NCBI GenBank assembly: GCA_028873815.1
Contig: JAPPNN010000053.1
Location: 34,592 to 98,591, forward strand
Length of the DNA: 64,000 nt
Direction of reading: 5' to 3'
From: Gemmatimonadota bacterium
Lineage (GTDB): Bacteria > Gemmatimonadota > Gemmatimonadetes > Longimicrobiales > Gaopeijiaceae
In this document: positions 34,625 to 45,722 of the stretch, one piece after another
Position numbering within the stretch: position 1 is the first letter of the stretch
Layout of the letters: every line of letters starts with the position of its first letter
Position numbers and translations under genes: made by a program
Notes under the pieces: generated by a model
Database searches by the model: none
What the model saw: the letters and a program-made list of their open reading frames with translations, nothing else
Told to the model about the DNA's origin: nothing

Positions 34625-37600
34625 ATGAAATGTAACCGATCGGGCGGGGATTCCCGGCGCCGCGCGCGTGAGCCGCGCGGGATGCCCGGGGAAGCCCGTG
34701 GGGCGCCGCCGGCACGCGCCGGCCGAGGCCGCGGCTGGGTATCTGCAGCGGCTATCGGGCTGCTGCTGGCGCCAATCGGTGAAGCCACCGCCCAGCAGGA
34801 CCGCGGGCCGCCTCGTGCGGATACTCTCCTGTGGATCATCCCGCAGTTGCGCCAACCCCTTCAATCCCTCCTGTCACCGCCCACGCCGGAGCCGCCCAGA
34901 GTGAGACTGGGCCTTGCACGCGTACCGGTCGCGCGCTTCGGCGGGGCGCTAAGCCCTCCCGCGCCACTTCCTCTCCGCGTGCCCGGGGCGCCGGTCTCGC
35001 TGCGTCTGCCCGGACGGCCCGACTGGGATCAGGAACCGCTGGCGCGCCTGGGAACGCTCGGCCGCACCATCGGATACGCGGATCTTCCGCCGCCGCTGCC
35101 TCGCTCGCTGCCCGGAGGGCGCGTCATGGATCCCGTTCGCTTCCAGAACGAATTCGCCGATCTCGGCTTCTCACTGCGCGGGAGCGGACAGCTCGGAGGT
35201 GACTGGACGCAGTTCCGCCCCTGCGACGAAACCGTACAGGTGACCTGCGAGCTTCCCACGCTGCCGAAGCTCAACCCGGACATCCAGTTCGCCGCGAGCG
35301 CCGACGGTACGATCACCGATCGCATCCTGGTCGACGTCGACTACGATCAGACCCGCGAGTTTCAGGGGGCGAACCGGGTGAACATTCACTACCAGGGCCT
35401 TCCCGGAGAGGTGCTGCAGCGGTTCGAGGTGGGGGACGTGCGGCTGGATCTGCCTCCATCGCGTTTCCTGCGCGAAGGTGTTCCCGCGGGCAACTTCGGC
35501 TTTCAGGCGGCATTGCAGGCGGGTCCCGTGGACATCCAGTCGGTTTGGGCACAACAGAGCGGCGAGGTGACCTCTAGACGATTCCGCCTGGAGGGCTCCG
35601 GCAGAGGCTTTTCCAGAACCGACACACTCGTCATCGACGACGCCGATTACGTGGACGGGCAGTTCTTCTTTCTCTTCGACCCCATGCGGTTCCGGGAATT
35701 CCCCCATGTCGACGCACTCGCCCTGACGCCGGCCGACGCTCCGCCGGAGGTGGCGCCGGGGAGCGACCCCATCCAGCTGTACCGCTCCGAAATCGATCTC
35801 TACGCGCGTCAGCAGGTGGAGGGCTACATACAGGCTGATGCCCACGCCGGGCTTGGAGCCGACACGGTCGCCGAGTCGGCCTGGTTTCGGTACCTGCAAC
35901 CGGGTCAGGACTACGTCGTCCATCCCAGCGGGTTGTGGCTGGCGCTGCGGTCTCCCCTCAGTCCGGGCGAGATCCTCGCAGTCACGTACGTGACGGCCGC
36001 AGGAGACACGATCGGCACCTACAATCCCGAACGCGTCTACCGCGCCGGCGGGCGGCCCCGGCTGAGATTGCTGAAGGCTTCTTCGGCACAACATCAGCCC
36101 AACAGGCCCACGTGGCGCAACGAGATGCATCAGGTCTATCGGGTGTCGTCTTCCGGTGACGTCGATCCCGGTTCCGTCGACCTGGCCGTGTCGCTCGGCG
36201 AAGAGAGCGCCGGCCGTACGTTTGCACGCCGCCCGAACGGTGACGACCTGACGTATCTGCGCCTTTTCGGACTCGACGAGGAATCGCCGAAGGATCGCCT
36301 CGACCAGTCCCAGATCTACCGGCCCGCGCTCGACTCGTTCGAGGACCAGCCGCCCGTATCCGGGACCTTCATCGTGTTCCCCACGCTCGAACCATTTGCG
36401 AGACCACCCCCGCTGCGAAGTCTGGCGATCGATTCGACGGAGGTCGTACGGATTCTCGGGGCAAACCGCAACGAGCGCATCTACCGGGATCCGGATCCGT
36501 TCGAGCGCGAGAACGGGGGGGTGTTCCGGCTGAACCTGTCCTACGAGGTCACGGGTGAAGGGTTGCTGTCTTCGTTCGCATTGGGAGCCGTCGGCATCCG
36601 TGAGGACACGGAGCGCGTGACCCTTGGCGAGCGTCCCCTGTTGCGGGACGTCGACTACGTGATCGACTACGACGTCGGACAGCTGACGCTGGTGAACCCG
36701 GACGCGCTGCTGGCCGCCAACCCAGGTCGCGTGCTGGAGGTGTCCTGGGAGCAGCGCAGCTTCTTCCAGGTGGCGCCCACCTCCGTCTTCGGGATCAATG
36801 CGCGCTACGATCTGGGCGGGTACGGGGCGGTCAACCTGGTGGGCCTGTACCAGAGCGAGGACGAGCTGGTGAGGCGTCCGCAGCTCGGGGTGGAGGCCGG
36901 GGCGGTCGGGCTCGGGGGGGTGAACGCCACGGTCAATCTGGACGCACCGATGCTGACCCGCGTGCTGAATGCGATTCCCGGCCTCGATGCGGGGTCGGAG
37001 TCGTCCGTGCACCTCTCGGGGGAGACGGCGGCGTCGCTGCCGAATCCGAACACGCAGGGTGCCGTATACGTGGACGACTACGACGGAGTGAACGCCCGGC
37101 CGCTGTCCGTGCAGAGCCAGGAGTGGCGTCGCGGCAGCCGTCCGACGGTTCGCGATGGCGCTGAAGACGCACTGCCGCCGATCCTGTCGCCGGAAACGGT
37201 GGCCGCGCTGACCTGGCAACACACCTGGATCGACGAGGGCGCGGGCGGAGACAGCCTGGGGGTCTTCCAGGGCTTCAACCCCAGCGCCGACATCGACCGA
37301 CAGATCAGGATCACGGGCAGCGCAATCCGCGAACCGGGCCTCTTTGTGCGCTTCCAGCCCGAAAGCGGCGATGAGGAGGGCACTGGAGGATGGGCATCGA
37401 TAACGACGGTGCTGAGCCCCACGGGCACCGACCTGACCAAGAGCGACTTCATTGAATTCTACGCCCGGGACGGTGATTTCCTTCATCTCGTGCTCGATCT
37501 GGGCATCGTGAGCGAAGACGCGTTCTTCGTCGACACGGTTGGCGCGGTGAACGGAGTCAAGCCGATTGTGCACGTGCCATGGGGACAGGGAATCCTCGAT

Positions 37601-40600
37601 CAGGAGGCCGATCCCCGGCGGGGCGAGGTATGGGGGAAGCTTGCCGACGGGAGGGGTGTGTGGGTCGAGGACTGTTTTGCCGAGCGGGGACGGGTCTATC
37701 GGCTGGGTGATCCGAACGCCAACTGCACGCGGGGCAACGGCCGGCCGGATACGGAGGACCTGGACGAGGACGGCAACCTCGACACACTGGAGCGCTATCG
37801 GCGCTTCGTGGTGTCGCTGGACGGGTCCTCGCCCTATCTGGTTCGGGACAGGGACGAGACCGGCACCGCCTTCCGGCTCTACCGGGTTCCTCTGCGCCAT
37901 CCTGCCGGAGTCGACGTGGGTGGAGTGATCACCGATGCGGAGTTGCGCGCGGTGCGCCACCTCCGGGTTACCGTCGCCGGGAAGCGCCGCGATTCCTTCG
38001 TTCTGGCCCGAATGGGGATCGTGGGATCGACCTGGATCAAACGTTCTCTGACGGGCGTCCTCACCGGGACGGGCGGCGATACGGCGTCGGTTCACGGACG
38101 CGTCGAGGTGGGTCCAGTCTCGAAGCTCACGGTGGGGGACGCGTACACGTCTCCGCCCGGAGTCATCGAACAGCTGGACGACCCCACCATCGCGTTCGGA
38201 GGTCAGGGCGTCGAGTTCAATGAACGCTCCCTTTCCGTGAGCTTCTCGGACGTTTTCCCCGGCGACCGCGTGGAGGTGTACAACCGGTTCCCGCAGCGAC
38301 CTCGCGACTTCCTGTCCTACCGGGAGGCCCGCCTGTGGGCTGTCGCCGCCAGAGGCGACTTCGGACTGCTGTCGCCCGTCTATTTCTTCGTCAAGTTCGG
38401 GACCGACGACGGCAACTTCTACCTGTACCGGACGCGCCTGGACCCCGCCGACTCGCCGGGAACGGCCGCCGAGGAAGACTGGCTGCCCGAGTTGGTGATC
38501 CGCTTCGACGAATGGCTCACGCTGCGGCGGCAGGCCGAGGAGCGGCTCATCCTGGAGCCGAGATTGCCGGGGGACCCGCCGCTGCAGTTGTGGTCGGCGG
38601 ATTCCACCTACGCGGTCGTGCTGCAGGACAGGGGCCGCGCTCCCAACCTCGCTTCGGTACGCGAGATCAGCCTGGGTGTGATGAACGAGTCCGGCGTGCC
38701 GGTCTCGGGCGAGGTCTGGGTCGACGAGCTCCGTCTCGCGAACGGAATCCGGGACGGGGGTCTGGTGTCTGCCATCGACGCGGAGGTGCGCGGGGGCGAG
38801 TTCCTGGAGTCCCGTGCCTCCTTCCGGCAAAGGGGCGGGTATTTTCGCCAACTCCAGGCCGCGCCGACCTTCCAGAACGACCGAACTCTCGACGTTCAGG
38901 CCACGATGCAGCTGGCACGCTTCACCCCGCAGTCCTGGGGTCTGGAAGCGCCGCTTTCGTTCACCCACGAGCAGGAGGAGCAGGCTCCCATCTTCCTGGG
39001 ACGCAGCGATGTCCGTGCCGACCGGCTGGAGGGGCTGCGGCAGCCCGGCTTCAGTCGCTCTCGGATGGACATATCGCTGCGCCGCAGGAGCAGGGAAGGG
39101 GGCGGTCCGTGGGATGCGCTGCTGGACGGGCTCGATGTGCGCGCCGGGGTGGTGCGCACTTCCCTGAGCACCATAACCACGGAGAGTGACGGGTCGGGTC
39201 TGGACGCCTTCGTCGGCTACTCGGCAACTCCGGCGCGCCGCGAACTCCCGCTTTTCCCCGGCCCGTTGGGTGCAGCGTTGCGCGCGATCCTGCCATCGTT
39301 CCTCGACGAGAGGATCGCCGGCGCCCGCCTGCGGTGGACCCCCGAGAGTCTGGGGTTCACGGGCGAACTGCTCAGCCGCGACCTCAGCACGTTGCGCTTC
39401 GACCGGATCATTCGAAGTCCCGACGACTCCCTTGCCGTTGCCACACGCGCGCCTCGCGAGCTGGTGACCACGTCGGCGAGGATCGGATTCCGTCCGGTGG
39501 AGTCGCTTGCCGTGTCGGCGGACCTGCTGAGCGGAAGGGATCTTCTGGCTCTAGAGGACCTGACGACCGACGACCGGCGGCGGAGGCTGCTCGCCGCGGA
39601 GCGCCGAAGCATGGCCGGTGTCGACCTTGGATGGGAGGTGAACCGTCACCTCAGAACCCGGCTGGTGTATCAGCCGAGGCTGACGGATTGGGCCAGGACG
39701 AATGTCCAGTTGACCACGATCTACCTCTCCGAGCGCAATGCCGACCTGATCGAGAATCGCGGCATCGGTGCCGACTCGGCCTTGGTGTTGCTGCGGAACG
39801 TGGACGGGCAACGGAATCTGATCGCAAGCCTGTCCGTCGATCCCGGGCGCATGGTGGCGGATGAATCGGGCGAAGATACCGGCGAGCGCCGATTGGCCCG
39901 AGCCTTCGATCCTCTTTCCTTCACATACTCCAACGGCCTCACGTCACGTTTCAATCGAGAACCCGTAAGACCCAGTGCCATATATGAGTTAGGGTGGGGT
40001 GGACGTGACGACTTCCTGACCATCGGAGCTGACGCGGCCTCGACGCTCAGCGAGCGCGATCGCGTTACGGTTCGGGGCGGGCTGAGGCTGCCGGGGTCAA
40101 CGTCGATCCGGCTGGCGTTCGACCGTGCCCTCAATGAAGCGCTCGATACGCGCTCGGACCGGGAAGATCTGAGACGGGTCTGGCCCGATGTCCGCGCTAC
40201 GGTCGGTGAGCTGAAGATTCCACGGTTCCTCACCGTGGTTGTGGAGCGCGTCTCGTTCAGTTCGGGATACCGGAAGGTGACTCGCAGCCTGTCGTTCGGC
40301 GAAGGGACGTTGCAGGATCGCTTCCGCGAGGACCGCCAGATCCCCGTGGCGCTGACGCTGGCCTTCGCCCGTGGCCTGACTCTGGGCTACGAGGGCCGCC
40401 TGGACCGGGGGAGCAGCCGTGACCCCACCGGCGACACGAGGCGGGAGGCGGACGTGCACTCTCTGCTGATGACCGCTCTGCTGCGATCACCGGTGGGAGC
40501 TTTCCGCGAAAGGGGGGCTCCGATGCGTGTGACCCTGAGCTACAGATACGGAGATGAGGTGGAGTGCCGAATACCGAATCCCGAGAGTCCGTGTGTGGCG

Positions 40601-40792
40601 TTCATCGATCAGCTGGAGAGGGACGTCGCACTGGTGCTCGACTCGACGGTGCGCGACTTCCAGCTGGGCATCCGGTTGCGTTATCTGGATCGTCGCTCCT
40701 TCGTCGGCCAGCGCGCGGGATCGACCCAGTTTCAACTCAACGTCTTCGGCCGCTTCCTGCTTACGTCCGATCTTCTTCGCCGTCCCGCCTGA
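34625..40792 (+). CDS. Giant SprA-like outer-membrane/surface secretion protein
   Basis: A 2055-residue exported protein resembling SprA, the large outer-membrane translocon of the type IX secretion system. A basic N-terminus precedes a hydrophobic stretch ending near GEATAQQ. SprA-like N-terminal sequence appears at about residues 215-340 (LNPDIQFAASADGTITDRI, VDVDYDQTREFQGANRVNIHY, GFQAALQAGPVDIQSVWAQ), and later repeats of the form NLSYEVTGEGLL, SWEQRSFFQVAPTSVFGI and DDYDGV match the SprA core. The C-terminal third is a beta-barrel-like sequence. No other type IX gene is in the window. The ATG at 34682 is an alternative start. It is followed by comEA after 145 bases. Confidence 0.78.
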   Translation: MKCNRSGGDSRRRAREPRGMPGEARGAPPARAGRGRGWVSAAAIGLLLAPIGEATAQQDRGPPRADTLLWIIPQLRQPLQSLLSPPTPEPPRVRLGLARVPVARFGGALSPPAPLPLRVPGAPVSLRLPGRPDWDQEPLARLGTLGRTIGYADLPPPLPRSLPGGRVMDPVRFQNEFADLGFSLRGSGQLGGDWTQFRPCDETVQVTCELPTLPKLNPDIQFAASADGTITDRILVDVDYDQTREFQGANRVNIHYQGLPGEVLQRFEVGDVRLDLPPSRFLREGVPAGNFGFQAALQAGPVDIQSVWAQQSGEVTSRRFRLEGSGRGFSRTDTLVIDDADYVDGQFFFLFDPMRFREFPHVDALALTPADAPPEVAPGSDPIQLYRSEIDLYARQQVEGYIQADAHAGLGADTVAESAWFRYLQPGQDYVVHPSGLWLALRSPLSPGEILAVTYVTAAGDTIGTYNPERVYRAGGRPRLRLLKASSAQHQPNRPTWRNEMHQVYRVSSSGDVDPGSVDLAVSLGEESAGRTFARRPNGDDLTYLRLFGLDEESPKDRLDQSQIYRPALDSFEDQPPVSGTFIVFPTLEPFARPPPLRSLAIDSTEVVRILGANRNERIYRDPDPFERENGGVFRLNLSYEVTGEGLLSSFALGAVGIREDTERVTLGERPLLRDVDYVIDYDVGQLTLVNPDALLAANPGRVLEVSWEQRSFFQVAPTSVFGINARYDLGGYGAVNLVGLYQSEDELVRRPQLGVEAGAVGLGGVNATVNLDAPMLTRVLNAIPGLDAGSESSVHLSGETAASLPNPNTQGAVYVDDYDGVNARPLSVQSQEWRRGSRPTVRDGAEDALPPILSPETVAALTWQHTWIDEGAGGDSLGVFQGFNPSADIDRQIRITGSAIREPGLFVRFQPESGDEEGTGGWASITTVLSPTGTDLTKSDFIEFYARDGDFLHLVLDLGIVSEDAFFVDTVGAVNGVKPIVHVPWGQGILDQEADPRRGEVWGKLADGRGVWVEDCFAERGRVYRLGDPNANCTRGNGRPDTEDLDEDGNLDTLERYRRFVVSLDGSSPYLVRDRDETGTAFRLYRVPLRHPAGVDVGGVITDAELRAVRHLRVTVAGKRRDSFVLARMGIVGSTWIKRSLTGVLTGTGGDTASVHGRVEVGPVSKLTVGDAYTSPPGVIEQLDDPTIAFGGQGVEFNERSLSVSFSDVFPGDRVEVYNRFPQRPRDFLSYREARLWAVAARGDFGLLSPVYFFVKFGTDDGNFYLYRTRLDPADSPGTAAEEDWLPELVIRFDEWLTLRRQAEERLILEPRLPGDPPLQLWSADSTYAVVLQDRGRAPNLASVREISLGVMNESGVPVSGEVWVDELRLANGIRDGGLVSAIDAEVRGGEFLESRASFRQRGGYFRQLQAAPTFQNDRTLDVQATMQLARFTPQSWGLEAPLSFTHEQEEQAPIFLGRSDVRADRLEGLRQPGFSRSRMDISLRRRSREGGGPWDALLDGLDVRAGVVRTSLSTITTESDGSGLDAFVGYSATPARRELPLFPGPLGAALRAILPSFLDERIAGARLRWTPESLGFTGELLSRDLSTLRFDRIIRSPDDSLAVATRAPRELVTTSARIGFRPVESLAVSADLLSGRDLLALEDLTTDDRRRRLLAAERRSMAGVDLGWEVNRHLRTRLVYQPRLTDWARTNVQLTTIYLSERNADLIENRGIGADSALVLLRNVDGQRNLIASLSVDPGRMVADESGEDTGERRLARAFDPLSFTYSNGLTSRFNREPVRPSAIYELGWGGRDDFLTIGADAASTLSERDRVTVRGGLRLPGSTSIRLAFDRALNEALDTRSDREDLRRVWPDVRATVGELKIPRFLTVVVERVSFSSGYRKVTRSLSFGEGTLQDRFREDRQIPVALTLAFARGLTLGYEGRLDRGSSRDPTGDTRREADVHSLLMTALLRSPVGAFRERGAPMRVTLSYRYGDEVECRIPNPESPCVAFIDQLERDVALVLDSTVRDFQLGIRLRYLDRRSFVGQRAGSTQFQLNVFGRFLLTSDLLRRPA

Positions 40793-40937
40793 GCTGAGGG
40801 CGTGGCGTTGGGCCGCTCCGATGGCAGGCGGGGCCGGTGCCGATTGTCCCATCCAGCTATGGAAACGCCCCGGAGAGCGGGTGACCGTTTGATTCGGGCA
40901 GATGCCCGGCGCCCACCTCATCGCGGGGAGGACAACG

Positions 40938-41627
40938 GTGACGGAAGGAGAAAAGAAGAGCATGCTGCGTGCCGCCCTGCTCCTGGCTGGGGCGGCTCTG
41001 GTACGGCTTCTGGTCTTCGCGCCTGCACCGGCGGAGGCGCCACTTGCGGATCGGCCGTCGATCGCGGACAGCCTCCTGGCGGCGGGCGACTCCGCGGTGG
41101 AAACGGAGGCTCGTCGAAGCCGGCCATTGGCCGCAGGAGAGACGATCGATCCCAATGTGGCGTCGGAGGAGGAGCTGGACCGGCTGCCCGGAGTGGGCGC
41201 GTCCCTGGCGATGCGCATCGTGCAGGACCGCGAGCAGAATGGTCCTTTCACCGGTGCGGAGGATCTGGCGCGGGTTTCCGGGCTCGGTGTCAGGTCTGTG
41301 GAGCGGCTCAGGCCCTATCTCCGGGTCGCGTTCTCGGGATCCAGCCCCCAGGTCGGTGTGGCGGGGCCGGAGGCATCGAGTCGTGCGGCCGGCTCGGCCG
41401 GCGGGGGGACACCCGGTCCGGCATCCGGCGCCAGGTCCATCGACCTCAACCGTGCTACGGCTACCGAGCTCCAGACGCTTCCGGGAATCGGCCCCGTGAC
41501 CGCCGAGCGTATCGTCGCCTTCCGCAACGAGAACGGCCGCTTCGTAGACGTCTCCGAGCTGGTCAAGGTGCGTGGGGTGGGACCGAGTACGCTGGCCCGC
41601 GTTGCTCCGCTGGTAACTGTCAGATGA
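40938..41627 (+). CDS. comEA: ComEA-like protein with two helix-hairpin-helix domains
   Basis: A 229-residue protein with an N-terminal hydrophobic anchor (MLRAALLLAGAALVRLLVF) and two tandem (HhH)2 DNA-binding domains: DPNVASEEELDRLPGVGASLAMRI to about residue 120, and DLNRATATELQTLPGIGPVTAERI to the end. ComEA proteins bind incoming double-stranded DNA in the periplasm during natural transformation; most have one such domain. The GTG at 40938 follows GGGGAGGA at about 6 bases; ATG at 40962, after GGAAGGAG, is the alternative. The stop overlaps the pilT start (ATGA), tying DNA uptake to pilus retraction. Confidence 0.82.
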   Translation: MTEGEKKSMLRAALLLAGAALVRLLVFAPAPAEAPLADRPSIADSLLAAGDSAVETEARRSRPLAAGETIDPNVASEEELDRLPGVGASLAMRIVQDREQNGPFTGAEDLARVSGLGVRSVERLRPYLRVAFSGSSPQVGVAGPEASSRAAGSAGGGTPGPASGARSIDLNRATATELQTLPGIGPVTAERIVAFRNENGRFVDVSELVKVRGVGPSTLARVAPLVTVR

Positions 41628-42748
41628 CCGCCGAGAGGCCGGCCGGGGCTCCCGGGTTGGAGTGCCTGCTGCGAGAGATGGTCGACCGCGGCGCGTCGGA
41701 TCTTCACCTCACCATTGGCGAGCGGCCGACGCTGCGAATAGACGGGACCCTGACGGGAATCGAGGACATTGCAGACCTGACCCCAGCGGACATCGACGGG
41801 CTGGCGACCGCCTTGCTGACTCCGGATCAGCGAAGGCGTTTCCAGGAGGAGCACGATTTGGACTTCGCGTTCGACGTTCCGGGTCTGGCCCGATTCCGCG
41901 GCAACTGCTTTCGGCAGCGCGGCCGGACCGCGCTGGCGTTGCGACACATACCTCAGCGCGTGGGCTCGCTGGAGGAGCTGGGTCTCCCACCGATCATGAA
42001 TCGTCTCACCAGGCGGCCTCGAGGTCTTGTACTGGTCACCGGGCCGACGGGATCCGGCAAGTCAACGACCCTGGCGGCAATGGTGGATCTGATCAATCGG
42101 CGTCGACGCGGTCATATCATCACGATCGAAGACCCCATCGAATTCCTCCATCCACACCGACGGTGCATCGTGAGCCAGCGGGAGGTCGGGGTCGACACGC
42201 CGTCCTTCGCGACAGGCCTGAAATACTCGCTGCGACAGGATCCGGACGTGATCCTGATCGGGGAGATGAGGGACGCGGAAACCATGGGAGCCGCGCTCAC
42301 AATCGCCGAGACGGGCCATCTGGTCCTCGCGACCCTGCATACGAATTCGGCCGCGGACTCGGTCAACCGCATCGTCGACGCGTTCCCGGCGCATAGCCAG
42401 CGCCAGGTGCGCACACAGTTGGCGTCGGTGCTGGAGGGGGTCGTGACGCAGGTACTGCTGCCGCGTGCTCTGGCGGGCGGCAGGGTGGTGGCGACCGAGG
42501 TCCTGGTCTGTACGGACGCGATCCGTGCTGTGATCCGGGACGACAAGGTCCACCAGATCCGGTCGCTCATGGAGGCCGGAAGAAAGCATGGCATGCAGAC
42601 CATGACCGATTCGCTCGCGCGTCTCTACCTGAACGGGGTGGTCCGGCTGGAGACCGCGCTCGGGGGCAGTTCGGATCCTGCCGCGCTCCTCCGGTTCGTG
42701 GGAGAGCCCGCTCCGGAGGGATTCGAGGAACGGGGAATCCGGGGGTGA
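41624..42748 (+). CDS. pilT: Type IV pilus retraction ATPase
   Basis: A 374-residue hexameric ATPase that depolymerises the pilus. Visible motifs are the N-terminal GASDLHLTIGERPTLRIDG, Walker A GPTGSGKST (K146), the Asp-box IITIEDPIEF, Walker B DPDVILIGEMRD, His-box ATLHTNSAADSVNR, and a near-canonical AIRAVIRDDKVHQI that corresponds to the PilT-specific AIRNLIRE segment. Length and the C-terminal GRKHGMQTMTDSLARLYLNG also fit PilT rather than PilB. It is coupled to comEA upstream and to pilC downstream by 4-base overlaps. PilB, the extension ATPase, is not in the window. Confidence 0.93.
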   Translation: MTAERPAGAPGLECLLREMVDRGASDLHLTIGERPTLRIDGTLTGIEDIADLTPADIDGLATALLTPDQRRRFQEEHDLDFAFDVPGLARFRGNCFRQRGRTALALRHIPQRVGSLEELGLPPIMNRLTRRPRGLVLVTGPTGSGKSTTLAAMVDLINRRRRGHIITIEDPIEFLHPHRRCIVSQREVGVDTPSFATGLKYSLRQDPDVILIGEMRDAETMGAALTIAETGHLVLATLHTNSAADSVNRIVDAFPAHSQRQVRTQLASVLEGVVTQVLLPRALAGGRVVATEVLVCTDAIRAVIRDDKVHQIRSLMEAGRKHGMQTMTDSLARLYLNGVVRLETALGGSSDPAALLRFVGEPAPEGFEERGIRG

Positions 42749-43794
42749 CACGCTTGAGGCGCGTGTCAGCGCGTGAGGTGGCGGTATTCGTCCGCCTGTT
42801 CGCCACCATGATCAGCGCGGGGCTACCGCTCCTTCAGTCCCTGAATCTGCTTGCTCGCCAAACCGGACACCGCTACTTCCGCAACGTGATTCGCTCCATG
42901 GCGTCGGCGGTCGAGTCCGGGCACACGCTGGCCGGAGCCATGCGCCGGCACAGCAGCGTCTTCTCGGAGTTGGCGGTGAGCATGGTCGAGGCTGGAGAGA
43001 CGGCCGGTGCCCTGGACACCATTCTCGGACGGCTCTCCGAATCGCTGGAGAAAAACCACGCCCTCGGCCGGAAGATGCGGGCTGCGGTCGTCTATCCCGC
43101 CATGATCTTCGCCGTGGCGATCCCGGCCATGGTCATTCTGCTTGTGTTCGTTGTCCCCACGTTTCAAGCCATGTTCGCCTCCGCCGGTGTGCCCCTTCCG
43201 CTCCCCACGCGCATCGTGATCGCTGCATCGGAGATCGCGAAGAGCTATTGGTGGGCGCTGCTCACCGCTCTCGCGGCCGCCGTGTGGACCATCGGGCGTC
43301 TGTATCGCACCGAGCGGGGGCGGTTGGCTCTGGACCGCCTTGCCCTGTCTACTCCGTTCGTCGGGACGCTGCTCCGAAAAGCGGCGGTGGCGCGCTTCAC
43401 GCGTACCCTGGGCACCCTGGTTACTTCGGGCGTCTCGATTCTCACCGGGCTCGAGGTCACCGCGCGCGCCGCGGGGAACAGGGTGGTCTACGACGCCGTC
43501 ATGAGGTCGCGTGCCTCGATCGCCGGGGGAGACACGATTGCAGGGCCGCTCGAGGCCTCGGGCGTGTTCATGCCGATGGTCATACGCATGGTGGAGGTAG
43601 GAGAACAGACGGGCGGGCTGGATGAAATGCTGGTGAGAATCGCCGATTTCTACGACCAGGAGGTAGACAGCGCGCTGGACGCGCTCATCGCGGCGATCGA
43701 ACCGGCCATGATCCTGGTGCTGGGCGCGGTGGTTGGAGGCATGATCGTCGCCATGTACCTGCCGATCTTCGACATGATCGCCGCTGTGGGATGA
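42745..43794 (+). CDS. pilC: Type IV pilus inner-membrane platform protein (GspF/PilC family)
   Basis: A 349-residue platform protein that couples the ATPases to pilin assembly in the inner membrane. The two GspF repeats are visible: FVRLFATMISAGLPLLQSLNLLARQTG starting at about residue 12, and FTRTLGTLVTSGVSILTGLEVTARAAGN from about 216. Each is followed by SMVEAGETAGALDTIL or RMVEVGEQTGGLDEML and a membrane helix (AAVVYPAMIFAVAIPAMVILLVFVV, and PAMILVLGAVVGGMIVAMYLPIF). The GTG at 42745 overlaps the pilT stop (GTGA). It is shorter than typical 400-residue PilC because the N-terminal extension is absent. Confidence 0.9.
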   Translation: MTRLRRVSAREVAVFVRLFATMISAGLPLLQSLNLLARQTGHRYFRNVIRSMASAVESGHTLAGAMRRHSSVFSELAVSMVEAGETAGALDTILGRLSESLEKNHALGRKMRAAVVYPAMIFAVAIPAMVILLVFVVPTFQAMFASAGVPLPLPTRIVIAASEIAKSYWWALLTALAAAVWTIGRLYRTERGRLALDRLALSTPFVGTLLRKAAVARFTRTLGTLVTSGVSILTGLEVTARAAGNRVVYDAVMRSRASIAGGDTIAGPLEASGVFMPMVIRMVEVGEQTGGLDEMLVRIADFYDQEVDSALDALIAAIEPAMILVLGAVVGGMIVAMYLPIFDMIAAVG

Positions 43795-43906
43795 CGGCCG
43801 GCCGGGTCGGCCCCGTTGCTTCGGGGGTCCGGTTGGGCGGAAGCGGGGGCGGGGCCAGCCACCGCGAGTCGATGAACCACCGGGGGGTCCGACATCGCGC
43901 GCGCGG

Positions 43907-43936
43907 TTGTTTCCGGGACGGGGACGGCCCTAGTTT
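43907..43936 (+). promoter_or_regulatory. Candidate promoter for the AGCS symporter gene
   Basis: TTGTTT at 43907-43912 and TAGTTT at 43931-43936 are spaced by 18 bases in the 210-base gap between pilC and the symporter. Transcription would begin near 43943, about 60 bases before the start codon. The rest of the gap is GC-rich and shows no gene. Confidence 0.35.
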
Positions 43937-44004
43937 GCCCGGCGCCATCGTCGGCCCCTGTTGACGGGGTCGTCGCGACAAAAATGAAAGGAGCCCGCCC
44001 CGTC

Positions 44005-45699
<1,695 letters not shown>

Positions 45700-45722
45700 C
45701 AGTTGCCAGAGGCAGGCCCCGC

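Noticed and set aside
35171..38968. 1265-codon open frame on the minus strand opposite the SprA-like gene
   Set aside because: It mirrors the codon structure of the sense gene in very GC-rich DNA; its translation is Arg/His/Val-rich and has no recognisable domain, whereas the sense frame has a signal peptide and SprA motifs.
40802..41623. Upstream extension of the pilT frame
   Set aside because: Overlaps comEA in another frame; PilT homology begins at the ATG at 41624, which overlaps the comEA stop.
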